A stretch of DNA of 6,109 nt, taken from Haloarcula sp. (GTDB lineage Archaea > Halobacteriota > Halobacteria > Halobacteriales > Haloarculaceae). Shown here in pieces: positions 5,731-6,109 of the stretch. A model generated the notes under the pieces. The model was not told where the DNA came from. It saw nothing but the letters and a program-made list of their open reading frames with translations, and made no database searches. The stretch is from assembly GCA_028275075.1 (NCBI GenBank), contig JAQCNK010000118.1, positions 1-6,109 on the forward strand, written 5' to 3'. How positions within the stretch are numbered: position 1 is the first letter of the stretch; each line of letters starts with the position of its first letter. The position numbers and the translations under genes are program-made.

Positions 5731-5748
5731 TCGCGAACGACACCGCGA
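5731..5748. repeat. Short inverted repeat after the tRNA
   Basis: TCGCG (5731-5735) and CGCGA (5744-5748) form a 5-bp stem with an 8-nt loop in the 92-nt gap between the tRNA and the convergent cyclase-domain gene. It follows a weak TTT run (5724-5726) that may end tRNA transcription. Such CG-rich stems arise easily by chance in this genome. Nothing else is visible in the gap. Confidence 0.25.
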
Positions 5749-5813
5749 GCGACGAGTATCAGCGACCTGTCTGCCACAGCCGACGACGCGATGTCGAGAC
5801 CGTCCGGTTCAGG

Positions 5814-6109
5814 CTACTCGTCGTGTATCGTTTCGTGGAGACCGATGACGAGGGCGGGGACGACAATCATGAAGATATGTTCCTCGATGGGGATACCCAG
5901 CAGATCAATGCCGGTCCGCAACCGGATGGCGAAGACGCCCACTTCGAGCGTGTACCAGTCCCAGACGTACGCGATGGGGTAGAGAGCGACGATGGTCTTG
6001 GAGGCTGACTGCAACGCGTCGGCACGCCACAGCAGCGCCAGCGCGACGGTCCCCCAGACGAACTCTGTCACCAGATACGTATAGGGGCCGAACACGCCGA
6101 TATCGGGGA
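5814..6109 (-). CDS. Lycopene cyclase-domain membrane protein, C-terminal part
   Basis: Belongs to the small membrane lycopene cyclase family (CrtYc/CrtYd, CarR-type), which forms beta-ionone rings on lycopene, or to related carotenoid enzymes of haloarchaea. The gene enters from the right edge; 97 codons and a TAG stop are visible. Three hydrophobic segments can be seen: from TYLVTEFVWG through ALALLW, from TIVALYPIAYVW through WYTL, and from HIFMIVVPALVIGL to the end. The diagnostic PIEEHIF matches the family PxEE-hydrophobic motif. GTG 6095 could start a 93-residue single-domain protein. However, it has no Shine-Dalgarno, and the in-frame codons before it read PDIG, which continues smoothly into FGPYTYL. 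The real start is therefore probably outside. Whether this is a one-domain subunit or the second half of a fused CrtY cannot be decided here. Confidence 0.8.
   Translation of the reverse strand, partial: PDIGVFGPYTYLVTEFVWGTVALALLWRADALQSASKTIVALYPIAYVWDWYTLEVGVFAIRLRTGIDLLGIPIEEHIFMIVVPALVIGLHETIHDE

Noticed and set aside
5471..5743. N-terminal extension of TrpD by 91 codons
   Set aside because: It would run antisense through the tRNA and the promoter region, and has no family similarity; ATG 5470 has a Shine-Dalgarno and starts the conserved domain.
5680..6008. Plus-strand frames overlapping the tRNA 3' half and the cyclase-domain gene
   Set aside because: They begin inside the tRNA and are antisense shadows of a clear membrane-protein gene.

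Overview
The window is from a haloarchaeon (class Halobacteria). The DNA is GC-rich and the proteins are strongly acidic. The Shine-Dalgarno sequences are of the GGAGG(TGA) type and the promoter-like boxes are archaeal (TATA/BRE). The tRNA has no encoded CCA, and the trpD-trpF-trpE-trpG order is the one known from Haloferax and its relatives. No mobile element, CRISPR array or integration remnant is visible. The genus cannot be fixed from this sequence; Haloarcula or a relative is a guess.

Layout, left to right. (1) 1-1061, minus: the first 353 codons of an adenosylcobalamin-dependent (class II) ribonucleotide reductase, whose 3' part lies outside the window. Its leader has a 7-bp hairpin touching the Shine-Dalgarno, and a competing fold that would mask it. 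(2) 1062-1525: a 464-nt gap with no credible gene. It holds the probable nrdJ promoter, several short dyads and a terminator-like hairpin behind the trp operon. (3) 1526-5470, minus: the operon trpD-trpF-trpE-trpG, transcribed right to left, with all three gene junctions overlapping by 4 nt (ATGA). (4) 5471-5646: a 176-nt region with a trp promoter on the minus strand and a tRNA promoter on the plus strand. (5) 5647-5721, plus: tRNA-Val(GAC). (6) 5814-6109, minus: the C-terminal part of a lycopene cyclase-domain membrane protein, convergent with the tRNA.

The four trp genes make the first three dedicated steps of tryptophan synthesis. TrpE with TrpG converts chorismate and glutamine to anthranilate. 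TrpD adds phosphoribosyl from PRPP. TrpF isomerises phosphoribosylanthranilate to CdRP. The remaining genes (trpC, trpB, trpA) are not here, as expected for haloarchaea, where they form a separate cluster.

Most of the window is ordinary housekeeping sequence and I see no new multi-gene system. The points most worth checking are the possible RNA switch in the nrdJ leader, a 19-residue charged insertion beside the phosphate-binding loop of TrpF that may be an internal duplication, a 13-bp imperfect dyad over the tRNA promoter, a TGTACA palindrome at the predicted trp start site, and a Gln-to-Glu change next to the catalytic Cys of TrpG.
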